Positions 1 to 8,646 of a DNA stretch of 64,000 bases are shown in pieces (position 1 is the stretch's first letter; each line of letters opens with the position of its first letter). Location: contig NVXE01000007.1 in the NCBI GenBank assembly GCA_002746975.1, positions 118,615-182,614 on the forward strand. The letters are read 5' to 3'. Made by a program: the position numbers and the translations under genes. This stretch comes from Bacteroidota bacterium. GTDB taxonomy: Bacteria > Bacteroidota > Bacteroidia > Flavobacteriales_D > Sanyastnellaceae. The notes beneath the pieces are model-generated. The model made no database searches, had not been told where the DNA came from, and saw nothing but the letters and a program-made list of their open reading frames with translations.

Positions 1-656
1 TTAGGGGATATACCCATTTCTATGAAGGTAATACGACCTTAAACACACATAACGATAGCGTTCCCTTAGGTAAATCGTTATTAATTGATGGAGGAGGAGT
101 GTTAAGTGCCTCAATCATTTACAGAGGCCGATATCTACCAAACCCCGAACTATTTTATTTAGATGGTCATAGAGGAGTTTTTCACCCAGTTGCTTTAGGA
201 TTTGTACCTAGCCCAAACTACTCTGGAGGAGGAGATAATGCATTGGCTGATGGGAGGTTGGGTTCACTAGATTTTCACGATGGCGCGTGGCAAGCAGTCC
301 AAAGTGATGATATAACGGTTATTATAGATTTAGAAAAGGTGGTAGAAATAGATTCTCTCTTCTCGCACTTTTATCGATATCAGGACGCATGGATTTTCAC
401 TCCTCGTAGAGTAGCGTTTTCAACTTCTTTAGATGGGAATGAGTATAAAGTGATTTCAGAAATTAATCTGGAAGGGTTTGGTCTAAAAAATGACAATCAG
501 GAAATAATTACAGTAAGTTCTGGACCACTAAAAGGAATTAAGGCTCAATTTGTGAAACTTACGGCTGAGAATATAGTTCTTTGTCCAGATTGGCACGCCG
601 CATCATCTGAACCCTCATGGCTATTCTGTGATGAGTTTGTTGTGAGGGGAAAATGA
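1..656 (+). CDS. Beta-N-acetylhexosaminidase (GH20), C-terminal part, cut by window edge
   Basis: The reading frame is open from base 3 with no start, so this is the 3' part of a longer gene; an internal GTG at 99 is not a credible start because coding sequence continues upstream. The visible ~217 residues match the tail of Bacteroidota secreted GH20 enzymes: a short beta region followed by a discoidin (F5/8 type C)-like domain with the pattern GDNALADGRLGSLDFHDG, then a Trp/Gln-rich stretch and a VIIDLEKVVEIDS strand. The GH20 catalytic barrel would lie off the left edge. The family removes terminal GlcNAc or GalNAc from glycans, usually in the periplasm or at the cell surface. The stop lies 3 bases from the stop of the convergent beta-mannosidase gene, which suits a shared glycan-degradation locus. 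Activity itself cannot be judged from this fragment. Confidence 0.75.
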   Translation, partial: RGYTHFYEGNTTLNTHNDSVPLGKSLLIDGGGVLSASIIYRGRYLPNPELFYLDGHRGVFHPVALGFVPSPNYSGGGDNALADGRLGSLDFHDGAWQAVQSDDITVIIDLEKVVEIDSLFSHFYRYQDAWIFTPRRVAFSTSLDGNEYKVISEINLEGFGLKNDNQEIITVSSGPLKGIKAQFVKLTAENIVLCPDWHAASSEPSWLFCDEFVVRGK

Positions 657-659
657 TGA

Positions 660-3299
660 TTATAAGACTGACGAAAGGCTTCTTGATGTGACGAAAAGCT
701 GTGTTTTGACGTTATGAATCTTAGGGCTTGAAGAAAATTCAGGTGCCCACGTTGAGAGCTTGAAAGGGGTAAACTTTATAAACCGCTTTTCTCCAGGAAG
801 TAAATCGAATCCATTATCGTCGAAATTACCTGAGATATTAGCCTCTAATTGAACACTTTTCGCGAAAACATCTGATTCTATTTTTAGTAACACGCTACCA
901 TCATCTTGAACACTAAGCTTTTCGATAGATATTTTCGCATCAAGTAACTTAATGTCTTTAGGCTCTACAGCCCAAACAACTGCGTTAGCTTTCATCTCAC
1001 AATTAGATATTTCTAAACATGCGCTGTCCGACCACGACAATTGCACAAAAGTTTTTGAGAGGTCAGTTTTTTTGCTTATGATATCATCAAGAATAAGCCA
1101 GTTAGGTATTCCAGGTTTTAAATTAAATGTGTGATTACTAATTGAAAGCACTTCGCCATCTAACCCTACCAACGAAACTCGTAAATAACCTGAGATTAAT
1201 TCAGGAAAGCTAGGATTTGGGTTAGCCACAAGTCCCACCTTTAACTTCGAATCTCGCCCCAAAACATCCCACTTTCCGTACAATAATATTGGCGCGAATG
1301 CTTCTTTTAGTGCATGGTGTAAGAGTTTCCACTTTCCATGAGAATCTATAGAAGACCATGAGGCTATGGGTAGGCAATCATTTAACTGCCAAACAAGAGA
1401 CCCCGAACAATGCTCTTGATTAAGCCTTGCCGCTCTAACTCCGTCAGAAATTCCTTTCGCCTGTATTAACTGAGATAAATACGTCCAATCATCGAACGAC
1501 AGTTCTTCTATATCATCTCCATAAGGTTTAGCTAAATACGAATTAATAATATCAAACCCTCTCGATTGCTTTTCGTGTGATATAAGTTCGTGTGAACTTC
1601 TATCAGACGAATTTAATATCGTTTCGTAGTTCACGACAGTTTCAAACGTCGATTTCTCAGGAAAGCTTTGAAATCCAAACTCACTCATAAATCTCGGAAC
1701 CCGAGTCCACAAACTATCGAAGGAGTATCCATCATGCCAAATCCCCCAGTCATGTGCATCCCCACGGTTCACGAAATCGTTGTCTCCTCTACCTAACATA
1801 GGAGATGACGGCCAGTAAGGAGCATCGTCAATTTCTTCGACAATAGATGGTAAGACTTCATTAAATAAGAGGTTGTACGATTTTTCAACGTCTTTAACCT
1901 CGGCTTCGCTCAATCCAGTCTTCCAGCCCCATCTTTCCCAGCCTTCACTCACTTCATTATTGCCACACCACATTGCTAATGAAGGGTGGTGTCGAAGTCT
2001 GGTGGTTTGGTATATGGCTTCCTTAGAAACAGACTCAATAAATTGTTTGTCACCCGGATACATTGCACATGCAAACATGAAGTCATGCCAAACCAATATT
2101 CCCATTTCATCGCACGCATTCATAATTTTATCTGAAGCGTAAATTCCTCCACCCCATATCCGCAACGTATTCATGTTCGCTTGAACAGCATTTTCGACGA
2201 GAGCTACATCTTCTGTCGCCCTCAGTCGATTCAAAATCATATCACCAGGGACTACGTTAGAACCACCTGCGAATATCGGGATGTTGTTTAAAACCCACTG
2301 AAACGTAGCACCTTCGTTTCCGTTCTTATTATCTGATTCAGTACTGAGCTTAAGTGTTCTTATACCTACCGTTTGTTTTTCTCGAACTATTACACCTTTA
2401 TCGCTTACTGCTACAACTTCTAAAGTATGTAAGTTAGGTTTTCCCAAATCGTGAGTCCACCAAAGTTTTGCGTTTTCAATTTTAAATGGAATTTCTACCT
2501 TACCTACTTCATTCCTAAACTTACCTGCTGCAACCATTTTTCCATCAGGGTCAGTTAATGCCCATCTCAATAAAACTTTATTATTAATTTCGGAAAGGTC
2601 TGAACTAGATATAATTTCAACACACACCATTCCAGTTGCTGTTGTGCCTTCAATTTTTTCAGTTCTGACATCTAGGTTTTTTATTGAGAGAGTAGATTTC
2701 TCATTGTGAATAATTTTTAGTGATCCGACAGAGCAGTCTAGTAATTTAATTGAGAAATCCCAACCAAAAGTGAATTGTGGAGTCCTGTGTACAGATCTAT
2801 TATGATCGCCAGGTAGTGGGTGTTCTGCTTTGAGTAACTTGTTGTTTGTGACTTTTGCGGGAGCAGTAAATTCTACTGATAAAATATTATTATTAGGCCT
2901 TATTGTCTTTTTAAAATCTAAAACCCAAGGCCTAAAAGCATTGTCTGTATGGCCAATATTTACTCCATTCAAACTCCAAGTAGAGTAGGTTATTACGTCA
3001 CCGACTTCCAAATCTCCTTCAGTAGGTTTTTCAAAGGGTTCAGAAATAAACTTCCAGTCCATTTGCCCCACCCATTGGATAGAATCTTCATTAGTACCTA
3101 TAAAAGGATCTGGAATATTTCCATTAGAAATTAGAGCAAGATGTAAACTGCCTGGGAGTCTTCCAGGAACAGGCAATATAGATGAGTCAAGGCAATGCCA
3201 ATTTCCTTTGATATAAAATGGTGAAAAGCCAGTTTGGGCTAAAACATTTAAAGAAGTCAACGCCAGAAGGCTGATAAGGGTCAAAAGTAAATTTCTCAC
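660..3299 (-). CDS. Secreted beta-mannosidase, glycoside hydrolase family 2
   Basis: This 879-residue protein starts at GTG with a signal peptide (about residues 1-22, ending ...LNVLAQ). The GH2 order is visible: N-terminal jelly-roll (about 25-200), immunoglobulin-like sandwich (about 200-315), then the TIM barrel with WGGGIYASD (382-390). The catalytic acid/base is Glu449 in WCGNNEVSEGW and the nucleophile is Glu540 in FMSEFGFQS, both in the form typical of beta-mannosidases rather than beta-galactosidases. The C-terminal ~200 residues form further beta domains. It should release mannose from beta-mannosides such as the N-glycan core, which fits the adjacent GH20 gene. No T9SS tail is seen, so a periplasmic location is likely. 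It is divergent from the amylase gene with only 45 bases between starts; a TAATTTG-like element lies just upstream of the GTG. Confidence 0.9.
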   Translation of the reverse strand: MRNLLLTLISLLALTSLNVLAQTGFSPFYIKGNWHCLDSSILPVPGRLPGSLHLALISNGNIPDPFIGTNEDSIQWVGQMDWKFISEPFEKPTEGDLEVGDVITYSTWSLNGVNIGHTDNAFRPWVLDFKKTIRPNNNILSVEFTAPAKVTNNKLLKAEHPLPGDHNRSVHRTPQFTFGWDFSIKLLDCSVGSLKIIHNEKSTLSIKNLDVRTEKIEGTTATGMVCVEIISSSDLSEINNKVLLRWALTDPDGKMVAAGKFRNEVGKVEIPFKIENAKLWWTHDLGKPNLHTLEVVAVSDKGVIVREKQTVGIRTLKLSTESDNKNGNEGATFQWVLNNIPIFAGGSNVVPGDMILNRLRATEDVALVENAVQANMNTLRIWGGGIYASDKIMNACDEMGILVWHDFMFACAMYPGDKQFIESVSKEAIYQTTRLRHHPSLAMWCGNNEVSEGWERWGWKTGLSEAEVKDVEKSYNLLFNEVLPSIVEEIDDAPYWPSSPMLGRGDNDFVNRGDAHDWGIWHDGYSFDSLWTRVPRFMSEFGFQSFPEKSTFETVVNYETILNSSDRSSHELISHEKQSRGFDIINSYLAKPYGDDIEELSFDDWTYLSQLIQAKGISDGVRAARLNQEHCSGSLVWQLNDCLPIASWSSIDSHGKWKLLHHALKEAFAPILLYGKWDVLGRDSKLKVGLVANPNPSFPELISGYLRVSLVGLDGEVLSISNHTFNLKPGIPNWLILDDIISKKTDLSKTFVQLSWSDSACLEISNCEMKANAVVWAVEPKDIKLLDAKISIEKLSVQDDGSVLLKIESDVFAKSVQLEANISGNFDDNGFDLLPGEKRFIKFTPFKLSTWAPEFSSSPKIHNVKTQLFVTSRSLSSVL

Positions 3300-3332
3300 G
3301 TCGCAAATTACGACAGCAGACTTAAGATGTAG

Positions 3333-3340
3333 TATCTTAG
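3333..3340 (+). promoter_or_regulatory. Possible -7 element of the amylase gene (TATCTTAG)
   Basis: TATCTTAG is one base off the Bacteroidota TAnnTTTG element and ends 4 nt before the ATG at 3345, the same placement as at several other genes in this window. No TTG is found 19 nt upstream, so the call is weak. Confidence 0.35.
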
Positions 3341-3344
3341 TGTT

Positions 3345-5825
3345 ATGAGGACACTTACTGTGCGTTTGATTGTGGTTATTGTAATATGTTTAAGTTCTGA
3401 CATTATTTCAGGCCAAACTCCTATTGTGATCAACCCTCCTTCTGGAACTTTAGATGGGATAAATATTCTATCAGGAACCTCAGTAATTCTTCAGTTAAGA
3501 GCACCAGGAAAGCAATATGTTCATGTAAGGGGCGACTTTAACTCGTACACATCGGATGCCAATAGTCTTATGAATATTTCTCAAGACGGAAATATATACT
3601 GGCTTCAAATTGATGGATTAAGCCCCGGAAATTACTATAAATTTTATTATCGTATCGATGGTGTACTTGATATTGCTGATCCGTATTCTGAACTTATTCT
3701 TGATCCTTGGGATGATGGTTTTATTCCTCCCAACCACTTTCCTGGAATGCCCCAATATCCTACAGGTCAGGCGACAATGCATGTCAGCACCTTTAGAACC
3801 GATAGCCCATATTTTCTTTGGACAGATTATAATTACCAAAAGCCTTCTCAAGATAAGCTAGTCATTTATGAATGTCTTGTCAGAGATTTTGATAGTGGGG
3901 GAGTATATCAAGACCTAATAAATAGACTTGACTATTTAGAATATATGGGTTTTAATGCTCTAGAGCTTATGCCGATTAATGAGTTCGAGGGAAATTTAAG
4001 CTGGGGTTACAATCCAAATTTTAGATTTGCTCCAGATAAATATTACGGAACAAAAGCGAAATTAAAAGAACTAGTAAATAAGTGTCACGAACGTGGCATC
4101 TCTGTAATTATGGATGTAGTTCCTAATCATAGCTTCGGAACGGACCCTCTAGTACGACTATATCAAGATTCAACAGGTCAAGTAACAGCTAATAATCCAT
4201 GGTTTAATTCAATAGCAACACACCCCTTCAGTCCGGGTTATGATTTTAATCATGAAAGCACATGGGTAAGAGAATATTGGAAAAGAGTATTCGATTTTTG
4301 GCTTACAGAATACCACATAGATGGTTATCGAGTGGACCTAAGTAAAGGTCTAACTCAAGTTAATAGTGGTAATAACGTTAACCTGTGGAATCAATACGAT
4401 CAATCTAGAATTAATATTCTATTCGATTATTGGAATGACATTCAGGCAAATCATCCTGGGACTTACGTTATTTTAGAACACTTGGGTAACAATGATGAGG
4501 AGAAGGTTCTTGCTGATGGTGGATTTATGATATGGGGTAAGATGACTTATGATTTTGCTCAGAGTGCTATGGGTTACTCAGGAGATATGAATTATGGGTC
4601 TTGGCAGAATAGAGGTTATAATTGGCCAAACCTTGTTACATACATGGAATCTCATGATGAAGAGCGAATAGCGTATGACCTTCAATTGTTTGGTAATTCC
4701 TCAGGAGGATACGATACAAAATCTTTTGCGACATCTATGGATCGCTTGAAGATGACTAATGCATTTCTCCTCACCATCCCAGGTCCCAAAATGATTTGGC
4801 AATGGTCAGAGCTAGGTTATGATTTGAGTATTTTCGATTGCGGAGATGGTACATATTCCGAAAGCTGTAAACTTTCCGAAAAAAATGAACGCTGGACAGA
4901 CCTTGAAGTTCCTGAGAGGCTTTCTCTTGCAAAAACGATTTCTGCTTTAACAAACCTTAAGCAATCTCAACCGTGTTTTAGTTCGTACGACTTCAATATG
5001 GATTGTGCAGGCACTGGTAAGTTGATTCACTTATTTACACCAAATCAAAACGCAGTCTTGATCGGCAACTTTGATGTCGTCCCCCTTAACATCGTCCCTG
5101 GATTTCCTCACACAGGAACTTGGTATGATTACTTTTCAGGTGCGATTACAACAGTATCCGATTTAACAACACCCATGTCATTTTCACCTGGGGAGTGGCA
5201 TTTATATCTTGACACGCAGTTACCGACACCTGATACGAACGGATTATTCCCCATTTTGACAAGCTCAGGATGTACGGATTCTCTCGCGCTTAATTATGAC
5301 CCTACGGCAGTTTTCGATAATGGAACGTGTCAATACTCAACTACCCTAAGGCTAGATATGGGTAATATAATAGTTTCACCTGATGGGCCTCATGTCGCAG
5401 GTTCTTTCCAAAACTGGAGCCCTTTAACCAGCCCTCTAGTTCTTGATGTTGACGGCACTTATTATATAGACGTCATAGGTACAGTAGGAGCTCAAATTGA
5501 TTATAAATTCATTAACGGGATTGTATGGGCACAAGAAGAATCTGTCCCATCTTCTTGTGGAAACCCAAATGGACTTGGTGGATACAATAGGTATTTCATT
5601 GTTGATCCAAATGTGTTAGAAGTTCCAATACATTGTTTTTCTGAGTGTTTAGCTTGTGGCGACCCTGGCTTTTGTGGTCCAGGAACATATTGGGATGTTA
5701 TTACAGGTTTTTGTTTGCCACTTGATATCCCTTTAATATGTAACGAAGATCTTAATGGCGATGGGTATGTCGCAGTTGGAGATTTGTTGATGCTTTTGAG
5801 TGCTTTCGGCTCGTCGTGCCCTTGA
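3345..5825 (+). CDS. Secreted alpha-amylase family protein (GH13) with starch-binding-like modules and dockerin-like tail
   Basis: 826 residues with a signal peptide (about 1-24). Residues 40-125 form a CBM48/E-set-like domain (VRGDFNSY, YKFYYRIDG). The GH13 barrel follows from about 170 with all four conserved regions: DVVPNHS (257-263), GYRVDLSK with nucleophile Asp331, the acid/base Glu378 in YVILEHLG, and ESHDEER with His437-Asp438. It should cleave or rearrange alpha-1,4-glucans; the layout resembles branching-enzyme/maltogenic subfamilies as much as plain amylase, so the exact activity is open. After the barrel come one GCTDSLALNYD Cys repeat (642-663), a second carbohydrate-binding-like beta domain with VAGSFQNWSP (about 683-755), a Cys-rich linker, and a terminal EF-hand/dockerin-like motif DLNGDGYVAVGDLLMLL (802-818). 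No T9SS CTD is recognisable. Confidence 0.85.
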   Translation: MRTLTVRLIVVIVICLSSDIISGQTPIVINPPSGTLDGINILSGTSVILQLRAPGKQYVHVRGDFNSYTSDANSLMNISQDGNIYWLQIDGLSPGNYYKFYYRIDGVLDIADPYSELILDPWDDGFIPPNHFPGMPQYPTGQATMHVSTFRTDSPYFLWTDYNYQKPSQDKLVIYECLVRDFDSGGVYQDLINRLDYLEYMGFNALELMPINEFEGNLSWGYNPNFRFAPDKYYGTKAKLKELVNKCHERGISVIMDVVPNHSFGTDPLVRLYQDSTGQVTANNPWFNSIATHPFSPGYDFNHESTWVREYWKRVFDFWLTEYHIDGYRVDLSKGLTQVNSGNNVNLWNQYDQSRINILFDYWNDIQANHPGTYVILEHLGNNDEEKVLADGGFMIWGKMTYDFAQSAMGYSGDMNYGSWQNRGYNWPNLVTYMESHDEERIAYDLQLFGNSSGGYDTKSFATSMDRLKMTNAFLLTIPGPKMIWQWSELGYDLSIFDCGDGTYSESCKLSEKNERWTDLEVPERLSLAKTISALTNLKQSQPCFSSYDFNMDCAGTGKLIHLFTPNQNAVLIGNFDVVPLNIVPGFPHTGTWYDYFSGAITTVSDLTTPMSFSPGEWHLYLDTQLPTPDTNGLFPILTSSGCTDSLALNYDPTAVFDNGTCQYSTTLRLDMGNIIVSPDGPHVAGSFQNWSPLTSPLVLDVDGTYYIDVIGTVGAQIDYKFINGIVWAQEESVPSSCGNPNGLGGYNRYFIVDPNVLEVPIHCFSECLACGDPGFCGPGTYWDVITGFCLPLDIPLICNEDLNGDGYVAVGDLLMLLSAFGSSCP

Positions 5826-5984
5826 GTTTAAGCGACTAATTACCTGTTTTCATCGATTAATAAAAATATTTATGTATAATAACTTTTTATTATAAGAAAT
5901 ATGTATTATTTTTATATCGTATTATTTATCGATTAGGGAATTGAATGAGCCCTTCTTGAATGAGTACAAGTAGATTGTTAGGAT

Positions 5985-6014
5985 AAAAGAGCGCCTTTTG
6001 AGCGCTCTTTTTTT
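5985..6014 (+). terminator. Rho-independent terminator in the gap after the amylase gene
   Basis: The stem is AAAAGAGCGC (5985-5994) pairing with GCGCTCTTTT (6002-6011), loop of 7, followed by more T. It sits 160 bases past the amylase stop and just before the lipoprotein ORF at 6040. The rest of the gap (5826-5984) is very AT-rich and shows no gene; a short non-coding transcript ending here is possible but unsupported. Confidence 0.8.
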
Positions 6015-6039
6015 CATTAAATTGCGTGTTATTATTACC

Positions 6040-6492
6040 ATGAAACAATCTTTATATATAGCTATAGCACTCTTCGTCTTTCCGTTGTTCTCTTCCTGCT
6101 GTGACGACTCCGATCAGAATTATATCATCATAGATTCGATAGAAGTAATTAACTACGACGAAGGGTACTTTGAGGATGATTTGAACGAAGGGTTTCCAGA
6201 ACTATTTGCTATTGTAAGAACTGCTGGAGTGACATATTTCACTTCTGAAATTTCGTATGACACGAATACTCCAGCTGCAATTGACTTCGAAGGTCTATTA
6301 TTTATAGGAGAGGAGATGAATGAAGAGGTAGAAATCATGATTTTTGATGACGATGAGGCCACAACCGAGGACTTAATAGGTACAGCAACCTTCATTCCAG
6401 GTGATTTACTGCTACGTCATAATCGACGAGAAACCATACAGGGCGGGTTTTTAGAGATAGATTTACTGCTAAAATGGGAATGTGATAGTTAA
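6040..6492 (+). CDS. Putative lipoprotein, unknown function
   Basis: About 150 residues. I place the start at the ATG at 6040, because it begins directly with a lipoprotein signal peptide (MKQSLYIAIALFVFPLFSSC); an in-frame TTG at 5998 would add 14 unrelated residues and lies inside the upstream terminator. The lipobox LFSS|C gives a mature protein starting with a double Cys. The mature part is strongly acidic with beta-type composition (EDDLNEGFPELFAIVRTAG, a stretch rich in Glu and Asp around FIGEEMNEE), suggesting a small Ca2+-tolerant extracytoplasmic beta domain. I recognise no family. It is a single gene bounded by a terminator upstream and the rpsT promoter downstream. Confidence 0.6.
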   Translation: MKQSLYIAIALFVFPLFSSCCDDSDQNYIIIDSIEVINYDEGYFEDDLNEGFPELFAIVRTAGVTYFTSEISYDTNTPAAIDFEGLLFIGEEMNEEVEIMIFDDDEATTEDLIGTATFIPGDLLLRHNRRETIQGGFLEIDLLLKWECDS

Positions 6493-6506
6493 TTATACAT
6501 TTCGTG

Positions 6507-6536
6507 TTGGAAGAGTTCAAATCATTACTATATTTG
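6507..6536 (+). promoter_or_regulatory. rpsT promoter (TTG-N19-TATATTTG)
   Basis: TTG at 6507-6509 and TATATTTG at 6529-6536 are separated by exactly 19 nt, the spacing described for the Bacteroidota housekeeping sigma factor. Transcription should start near 6542, giving a leader of about 20 nt ahead of the rpsT ATG at 6562. Confidence 0.8.
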
Positions 6537-6561
6537 CACCCCTGATTATTAAAGGAAAAAG

Positions 6562-6816
6562 ATGGCAAACCATAAGTCAGCATTAAAGCGCGTTCGTTCA
6601 GATGAAAAGAAACGCGACCGCAATCGTTACCAGCACAAGACAACTCGTAACGCAATACGTAACCTTCGCGCGTCAACAGACGCGAAAGAAGCAACAGAGA
6701 TGTTGCCCAAGGTTTCGTCTATGTTAGATAAACTAGCAAAGACAAACGTAATTCATAAGAATAAAGCTTCCAACCTTAAATCTAGCCTTGCCGTTCATGT
6801 ATCGAGCTTAGGATAA
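6562..6816 (+). CDS. rpsT: 30S ribosomal protein S20
   Basis: The 84-residue Lys/Arg-rich protein starts [21 protein letters not shown], the standard S20 N-terminus, and has the usual three-helix content and length. S20 binds the 5' domain of 16S rRNA early in 30S assembly. The gene is a monocistronic unit: a strong canonical promoter at 6507-6536 and a GC-rich terminator at 6839-6868. The ATG is preceded by the A/G-rich leader AAAGGAAAAAG. Confidence 0.97.
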   Translation: MANHKSALKRVRSDEKKRDRNRYQHKTTRNAIRNLRASTDAKEATEMLPKVSSMLDKLAKTNVIHKNKASNLKSSLAVHVSSLG

Positions 6817-6838
6817 GTTAGGATAATTAAGATATTTG

Positions 6839-6868
6839 ACCCCTCGACTTCCGTCGGGGGGTTTTTTT
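6839..6868 (+). terminator. rpsT terminator
   Basis: A 10-bp stem (6839-6848 with 6853-6862, one G-U pair) around a TTCC tetraloop is followed by a run of seven T. It lies 22 bases after the rpsT stop and separates it from radC. Confidence 0.9.
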
Positions 6869-6888
6869 ATGATTAATTTTCTTAGATA

Positions 6889-7560
6889 ATGAATATGAGG
6901 TTAGAGTTGCGTCCAAGAGAAAGAATGTTACTTCAAGGAGTGAGTTCTTTAAATGATGCCGAATTACTTGCAATACTGATAGGGAGCGGTCCAAGTGGTA
7001 AAACTGCTCATGACGTCGCTCTTGACTTATTAGATTTAGCAGGTGATGATTTGTTTGAGCTTGGAAAGCTTCTTCCAGAAGGATATGCATCCATAAATGG
7101 TATAGGTACTGCGAGGGCTTCAGTTTTATCTGCGGCTATGGAAATAGGTAGGAGGCGAATGGCATTAGGAAGACCTAAAACTTCAAAAATTGTAACATCT
7201 AAGGACGTTTATTTAAAATTTGTGGATAGACTTTCAGATCTTCCGCATGAAGAGTTTTGGGTTTTACTTTTAAGAAGATCAAACCACATCTTAGCTGAAA
7301 TAAAAATATCATCAGGTGGCCTTACTGGAACTGTTGCAGACCCGAAGATAATTTTCGGACGAGCTTTAGCGTTAAGGGCTGCAGCAATGGTATTAGTACA
7401 CAATCATCCGTCGGGAAATCCTAAGCCTAGTCAAAGTGATATATCTCTCACAAAAAACCTTTGTGATGCAGGTAATTTTTTAGACTTGCCAGTATTAGAT
7501 CACATAATTGTAGCAGGCCGTCAGTACGTTAGCTTTGCGGATGAAGGATTACTAAAATAA
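6889..7560 (+). CDS. radC: RadC family JAB/MPN domain protein
   Basis: 223 residues, typical RadC length. A helix-hairpin-helix region lies at 20-90 (INGIGTARASVL at 69-80) and the JAB domain from about 100. Metal-ligand motif HNHPSG (His171, His173) with Asp184 is intact, as is the upstream Glu121/122, so this is a potentially active JAMM metallo-enzyme. Despite the name, the family has no proven role in recombinational repair; it is often linked to mobile elements but chromosomal copies like this are common. It overlaps the next gene (wecB) by one base (TAATG), which indicates cotranscription. The ATG at 6889 is followed by a second at 6895, either of which could be used. Confidence 0.92.
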   Translation: MNMRLELRPRERMLLQGVSSLNDAELLAILIGSGPSGKTAHDVALDLLDLAGDDLFELGKLLPEGYASINGIGTARASVLSAAMEIGRRRMALGRPKTSKIVTSKDVYLKFVDRLSDLPHEEFWVLLLRRSNHILAEIKISSGGLTGTVADPKIIFGRALALRAAAMVLVHNHPSGNPKPSQSDISLTKNLCDAGNFLDLPVLDHIIVAGRQYVSFADEGLLK

Positions 7561-8636
7561 TGCCGACTATACTCACAATTTTAGGGGCTAGACCTCAATT
7601 CATAAAAGCATCTGCCTTAACTAGGTCGATTACTAGACGAGGCGATTTAGAGTTTAAACAAATCATCCTACATACTGGTCAACATTATGACGCTTTGCTC
7701 TCCGATATTTTTTTTAATGAACTTAATCTTCCTAAGCCAGAATTTAAGTTTTTATTAAAAAGTGAGGACAGAAAGTCAAGGCTTCATGAAATGAAAGTAG
7801 CTATTTCAGAGGCAATTTTAATTTGTAAACCTGATGCTGTTCTTGTTTATGGAGATACTGACTCGACTCTAGCAGGAGCACAAGCTGCAAACGAACTAGG
7901 TCTGCCAGTTATCCATGTTGAAGCAGGATTAAGATCCTTCGATTTAGAAATGCCGGAGGAAATTAATAGAGTAGCTACTGATAAAATCTCCTCTGTTTTA
8001 ATAGCCCCTACGACTACAGCTGTTAGAAATCTTAATAAAGAGGGAATATTTGGTGCGTTCCATACGGGAGATATCATGCATGATAACGCTATTCATTTTA
8101 CAAGGGACCTTGTACTTGAAAAAGCCCCCTCGATTCTACTAACTATGCATAGACCATCAAATGTAGATTCCATAGACAGACTTAAGTCTTGGATTGATTC
8201 AATAGGAGAGTGGTGCTGTAAAAAGGGATTAATGGCTACTTTTCCGATACATCCACGGACAAAAAAATCTTTGATAAGCTTGTATGGAGAGGTTTGGTCT
8301 AAAGAGTTAGAGAAGATAAATATAAAGGCAGTTTTACCTGTTGGATATATCGAATTGCTTAAATTAATTAAAGGAAGTTCGCTGGTAATTACTGATTCAG
8401 GAGGAATTCAGAAAGAAGCATATAGCTGTGAAACGCCATCAGTAGTGATACGGCGCAATACTGAGTGGGTAGAATTAGTGAATGCAGGGCACACCGTTCT
8501 ATGTCCTGAACCAAATCAATTAAGTAACTTAGCAGACCGCCAAAATGGTCGAGTTTTAGACGTTACTGATTTTTTATATGGAAACGGAAATGCTGCGGAC
8601 GAAATTTTAGATATTATAAGTAATGCTTTATTTTGA
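7560..8636 (+). CDS. wecB: UDP-N-acetylglucosamine 2-epimerase (non-hydrolysing)
   Basis: 358 residues. N-terminal GARPQFIK (9-16), QHYD (41-44), YGDTDST (97-103), the catalytic HVEAGLRS (119-126) with MPEEINR (131-137), and the C-terminal nucleotide-binding TDSGGIQKEAY are all present. The enzyme converts UDP-GlcNAc to UDP-ManNAc for surface polysaccharides and is cytoplasmic. It is translationally coupled to radC upstream and followed after 10 bases by a polysaccharide deacetylase-like gene, which suggests a shared role in cell-surface glycan. Homologues with other UDP-sugar preferences (for example 2,3-diacetamido sugars) look similar, so substrate is inferred from family. Confidence 0.9.
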   Translation: MPTILTILGARPQFIKASALTRSITRRGDLEFKQIILHTGQHYDALLSDIFFNELNLPKPEFKFLLKSEDRKSRLHEMKVAISEAILICKPDAVLVYGDTDSTLAGAQAANELGLPVIHVEAGLRSFDLEMPEEINRVATDKISSVLIAPTTTAVRNLNKEGIFGAFHTGDIMHDNAIHFTRDLVLEKAPSILLTMHRPSNVDSIDRLKSWIDSIGEWCCKKGLMATFPIHPRTKKSLISLYGEVWSKELEKINIKAVLPVGYIELLKLIKGSSLVITDSGGIQKEAYSCETPSVVIRRNTEWVELVNAGHTVLCPEPNQLSNLADRQNGRVLDVTDFLYGNGNAADEILDIISNALF

Positions 8637-8646
8637 ACGATTATAA

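Noticed and set aside
952-2142. Plus-strand open frames inside the beta-mannosidase gene
   Set aside because: They mirror a well-supported minus-strand gene and show no family features.
5826-5984. Small RNA gene ahead of the terminator
   Set aside because: AT-rich without a convincing promoter or structure apart from the terminator.
5998-6039. TTG start adding 14 residues to the lipoprotein at 6040
   Set aside because: It lies within a terminator hairpin and puts residues before a complete lipoprotein signal peptide.
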